38,070 bases of DNA from Methylococcales bacterium (GTDB lineage Bacteria > Pseudomonadota > Gammaproteobacteria > Methylococcales > Methylomonadaceae), in assembly GCA_026398935.1 (NCBI GenBank), contig JAPLRW010000291.1:1-38070 (forward strand), in the 5' to 3' direction. The notes beneath the pieces are model-generated. The model was not told the DNA's origin and ran no database searches. It saw only the letters and a list, made by a program, of their open reading frames with translations. The translations under genes and the position numbers were made by a program. Below, in pieces: positions 35,451-38,070 of this stretch (the first letter of the stretch is position 1; each line of letters begins with the position of its first letter).

Positions 35451-35927
35451 ATGTCAACACTGATAACGTATGAAGGAAATTTAACCGTACAGGGCGCGAA
35501 GTTTTGTATTGTCGCGTCACGGTTTAACAGTTTTATTGTCGAACAATTGGAATCTGGCGCTATTGATGCGTTAGTTCGTCATGGGGCTGCGCGTTCGAAC
35601 ATTGAAGTCGTTCGAGCGCCGGGCGCGTTTGAATTGCCCATGGTGGTGCAGCGTGTGGCCGCGTCTAAAAAATACGATGCGATTATTGCCATTGGTGCCG
35701 TTATTCGTGGTGGTACGCCGCATTTTGAATATGTGGCAGGCGAATGCGTGAAGGGTTTGGCGCAAGTGTCTTTGCAGTATGATATTCCCGTGAGCTTTGG
35801 GGTATTGACGGTGGATTCTATTGAGCAAGCCATTGAGCGAGCGGGTACTAAAGCAGGAAACAAAGGCGCAGAGGCGGCGATGTCGGCGATTGAAATGGTT
35901 AATTTATTTAAGAATCTGGAAGGATAA
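35451..35927 (+). CDS. ribH: 6,7-dimethyl-8-ribityllumazine synthase
   Basis: RibH condenses the pyrimidine with the four-carbon phosphate to form lumazine. The 158-aa protein has [49 protein letters not shown] (with the catalytic His) and [25 protein letters not shown]. Length suits the icosahedral or pentameric forms. It lies 38 bases after ribB, and its TAA overlaps the nusB ATG by one base. Confidence 0.97.
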   Translation: MSTLITYEGNLTVQGAKFCIVASRFNSFIVEQLESGAIDALVRHGAARSNIEVVRAPGAFELPMVVQRVAASKKYDAIIAIGAVIRGGTPHFEYVAGECVKGLAQVSLQYDIPVSFGVLTVDSIEQAIERAGTKAGNKGAEAAMSAIEMVNLFKNLEG

Positions 35928-36373
35928 TGAGTCTAGCGCGTACTAATGCTCGAAAATGTGCCGTACAGGCGTTATACCAATGGCAAATGACTGGGCATAA
36001 TCTGAATGATATTGAACAGCATTTTTTAGAGGACGAGCGCTTCAAAGGCGTACAGCGCGCGTATTTTGATGAGATTTTTCGCGGCGTTCCGAAGCAGTTA
36101 GATATTATCGACCAAGCGCTCAGTGAATTTGTCGATCGCCCGGTGAATAAAATTGATCCGGTAGAGCGGGCTATTTTAAGAATTGGTGTGTATGAGTTGA
36201 TTAATCGTTTGGATATACCCTATCGTGTTGTTATCAATGAAGGGGTTGATTTGGCTAAGCATTTTGGTGCGGATGGCAGTCATAAATACGTGAATGGTAT
36301 TTTGGACAAGGTTGCTCAGCAAAAAAGAGCCGCTGAAATTGCCGCTAAATTGCAAAAATCGCAAGATAAATAA
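35927..36373 (+). CDS. nusB: Transcription antitermination factor NusB
   Basis: This 148-aa RNA-binding protein works with NusE/S10 at boxA to prevent termination in rRNA operons. The all-helical fold is shown by ARKCAVQALYQWQMTG, DRPVNKIDPVERAILRIG, YELINRLDIPYRVVINEGV and DLAKHFGADGSHKYVNGILD. The coupled ribH-nusB-thiL order is standard. Confidence 0.97.
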   Translation: MSLARTNARKCAVQALYQWQMTGHNLNDIEQHFLEDERFKGVQRAYFDEIFRGVPKQLDIIDQALSEFVDRPVNKIDPVERAILRIGVYELINRLDIPYRVVINEGVDLAKHFGADGSHKYVNGILDKVAQQKRAAEIAAKLQKSQDK

Positions 36374-36378
36374 TCGCC

Positions 36379-37317
36379 ATGGCTGTTTCTGAGTTCGGAC
36401 TGATTAATCGGTATTTTAAGCAGCAAGCCGTGCATAATTCGACGACGCAATTAGGGATTGGCGATGATTGTGCGTTGCTGAGTATTCCAGAAGGTTTCGA
36501 GCTGGTGGTTACCACCGACACCATGGTAGAGAATGTGCATTTTCTGGCGGGCGCAAATCCAGAATGGTTAGGGCATAAGTTGCTTGCCGTTAACTTAAGT
36601 GATCTGGCGAGTATGGGTGCAAAGCCGTTATCTGTTTTGCTGGCGCTGGCCTTGCCGACGGTCGATGAGGATTGGTTGCGTGGCTTTGCACAAGGTTTTT
36701 TGAGCTTGGCGCAATATCATGCGGTTGATCTAATTGGCGGCGATACAACCGCAGGCGCTTTAACCTTGACGGTGCAAGCGTTAGGGTTGGTGCCTGCTGG
36801 GTTGGCAATGAAACGTTCTACGGCGAAAATAGGCGATTTGATCTGCATGACAGGTTGCTTGGGGGATGCAGGCTTAGGCTTGAAAATTGCGCAAGGGAAG
36901 TATGGCTGTGCGGACAGTGACGCGGCGTTAAATCGACTGCATCGGCCTGAGCCGCAAATTGCTGTTGGGCTGGTATTGCGTGAATTTGCAACAGCCTGTA
37001 TCGATATTTCGGATGGCTTGGTGGCGGACTTGGGGCATATCACTGAGCAAAGTGGGGTCGGTGCTTGTTTGGATTGGGAGCGCTTGCCGTTATCCTCTGC
37101 CGTTAAACAATACATTACCGCTACTGGCGATTGGCAGATGCCTTTATGTGCAGGTGATGACTATGAATTATGCTTTACCATCAATCCAGCTGACCTAAAA
37201 TCGTTACCTGCTACGTGTACTCAAATTGGGGTAATCGATCAGGGTGACGGCGTACGTATTACGCAATCCGGCACAACACAGCGACTAACAAAACAAGGCT
37301 ATGAGCATTTTTCTTAA
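36379..37317 (+). CDS. thiL: Thiamine-monophosphate kinase
   Basis: ThiL phosphorylates thiamine monophosphate to thiamine diphosphate, the last step of cofactor synthesis. The 312-aa protein has GIGDDCALL, TTDTMVENVHF, LAVNLSDLASMGAKP, IGGDTTAG and CIDISDGLVADLGHI, the Mg-ATP binding set of the PurM-like family. It starts 5 bases after nusB and overlaps pgpA by 17 bases, so the last steps of this operon are translationally coupled. Confidence 0.97.
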   Translation: MAVSEFGLINRYFKQQAVHNSTTQLGIGDDCALLSIPEGFELVVTTDTMVENVHFLAGANPEWLGHKLLAVNLSDLASMGAKPLSVLLALALPTVDEDWLRGFAQGFLSLAQYHAVDLIGGDTTAGALTLTVQALGLVPAGLAMKRSTAKIGDLICMTGCLGDAGLGLKIAQGKYGCADSDAALNRLHRPEPQIAVGLVLREFATACIDISDGLVADLGHITEQSGVGACLDWERLPLSSAVKQYITATGDWQMPLCAGDDYELCFTINPADLKSLPATCTQIGVIDQGDGVRITQSGTTQRLTKQGYEHFS

Positions 37318-37798
37318 TACGTCCATCGGACGGCATCAACTGACGCCGCGCCAAATCCTGTCTGATCCGGTGTTATTTTTAGCGTTCGGATTCGGGTCTG
37401 GCCTAGCTAAAAAAGCCCCTGGAACATTTGGTACGCTGTCTGCCATACCCCTTTATCTGTTATTGACATACGTCAGTCAGCCGCTGTATTGGGGTTTAAC
37501 GGTATTGGTATCGTTATTCGGCATTTGGCTGTGCGGGGTGGCAGCCGAAAAGCTAGGTGAGCATGATTTTGGTGGCATCGTTTGGGATGAAATTGCCGGG
37601 CTTTTGATTACACTGGCGTTTGTTCCCTTTTCGTGGCAAGCACTGCTTGCTGGTTTTGTCTTATTTCGGTTGTTTGATATTGTTAAACCTTGGCCCATTC
37701 GCTGGATAGACCAAAAAGTGGCGGGCGGATTCGGCATTATGCTGGACGATATTATCGCTGGACTGTTTGCGGCTGGCGTTTTGTCGTTTTGGTTTTAG
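37301..37798 (+). CDS. pgpA: Phosphatidylglycerophosphatase A
   Basis: PgpA dephosphorylates phosphatidylglycerophosphate to phosphatidylglycerol in the inner membrane. The 165-aa protein has GSGLAKKAPGTFGTL, GGIVWDEIAG and LFRLFDIVKPWPIRW, then GGFGIMLDDIIAG, all signature blocks, and several hydrophobic helices. The ATG at 37301 lies within the 3' end of thiL. It closes the nrdR-rib-nusB-thiL operon. Confidence 0.96.
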   Translation: MSIFLNTSIGRHQLTPRQILSDPVLFLAFGFGSGLAKKAPGTFGTLSAIPLYLLLTYVSQPLYWGLTVLVSLFGIWLCGVAAEKLGEHDFGGIVWDEIAGLLITLAFVPFSWQALLAGFVLFRLFDIVKPWPIRWIDQKVAGGFGIMLDDIIAGLFAAGVLSFWF

Positions 37799-37891
37799 AT
37801 GATTATGCGTTTTTTTGCGGCTTAAAATTTTTTCCAATAGTGGGAATTCGACTGCGTACGACGTGTATTAAGGAATTAAAAAATAAACAGC

Positions 37892-37919
37892 TTGCTTAAA
37901 TTTATAAAAGCTTTATAAT
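37892..37919 (+). promoter_or_regulatory. Promoter of the initiator tRNA
   Basis: A perfect -10 TATAAT (37914-37919) and a -35 TTGCTT (37892-37897) are 16 nt apart and lie 13 bases before the tRNA 5' end. This is the clearest sigma-70 promoter I see in the window. Confidence 0.7.
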
Positions 37920-37932
37920 AACTTAAATCAAT

Positions 37933-38009
<77 letters not shown>

Positions 38010-38014
38010 TATTT

Positions 38015-38043
38015 AAAAAAGACCCCTTTATGGGGTTTTTTTG
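38015..38043 (+). terminator. Intrinsic terminator after the initiator tRNA
   Basis: ACCCC (38022-38026) and GGGGT (38032-38036) form a short GC stem with loop TTTAT, preceded by an A run and followed by a T run. It is a standard rho-independent terminator, and the A/T flanks could make it work in both directions. Confidence 0.88.
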
Positions 38044-38070
38044 TTTTCTAAGCTTTTAGAAATATCAGGG

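Overview
The window reads as chromosomal DNA of a free-living gammaproteobacterium. The Rep helicase, DsbB, Hsp33, MsrA, CoaBC-Dut and NrdR-RibD-RibE-RibB-RibH-NusB-ThiL-PgpA block are all of gammaproteobacterial type and order. A methanotroph of the Methylococcales is my best guess, from the copper-handling cluster, the DUF6600-type protein and the style of the intergenic repeats. That placement is inference; no methane-oxidation gene is present.

Layout. 1-5135: a large hybrid histidine kinase with three receiver domains (two made by a recent 378-bp tandem duplication) and an Hpt domain, facing a convergent receiver/HD-GYP regulator that probably acts on cyclic di-GMP. 5279-7734: proC, a YggT membrane protein and a DUF4124 exported coiled-coil protein. 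7842-10445 (minus): coaBC-dut-argB, where coaBC appears to start at a rare ATT codon. 10604-13480: radC, then a PTS-EIIC/EAL fusion that looks like a sugar-sensing phosphodiesterase. 13585-16308 (minus): purC, an exported protein of unknown function, and a Tat-exported iron superoxide dismutase. 16808-20285: gltA, rep and tRNA-Arg.

20286-22505 is the accessory part. A two-gene AT-rich cassette (membrane-anchored coiled-coil/GAF protein plus a Panacea/SocA-domain protein, overlapping by 4 nt) sits between two direct copies of a palindromic repeat. It resembles a toxin-antitoxin or defence module and is the best candidate for an undescribed system. 22506-25025 (minus) holds an Asp-box lipoprotein with a CSCC motif, CopC, and a membrane-anchored lipoprotein; this is probably a periplasmic copper module. 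25065-28113 carries redox and repair genes (Hsp33, MsrA, DsbB, an exported methyltransferase-like protein), with a MITE-like element at 25952-26066. 28634-30447 is a tryptophan-rich secreted protein that seems frameshifted from its glutamine-rich repeat tail. 30507-31859 is a PepSY-type membrane protein.

32089-37798 is a compact housekeeping operon: nrdR-ribD-ribE-ribB(X)-ribH-nusB-thiL-pgpA. RibD, RibE, RibB and RibH give riboflavin from GTP-derived intermediates, but the cyclohydrolase II half of the RibBA-like protein has lost its zinc site, so a separate RibA is needed. The window closes with an initiator tRNA-Met that has its own promoter and a clear intrinsic terminator.
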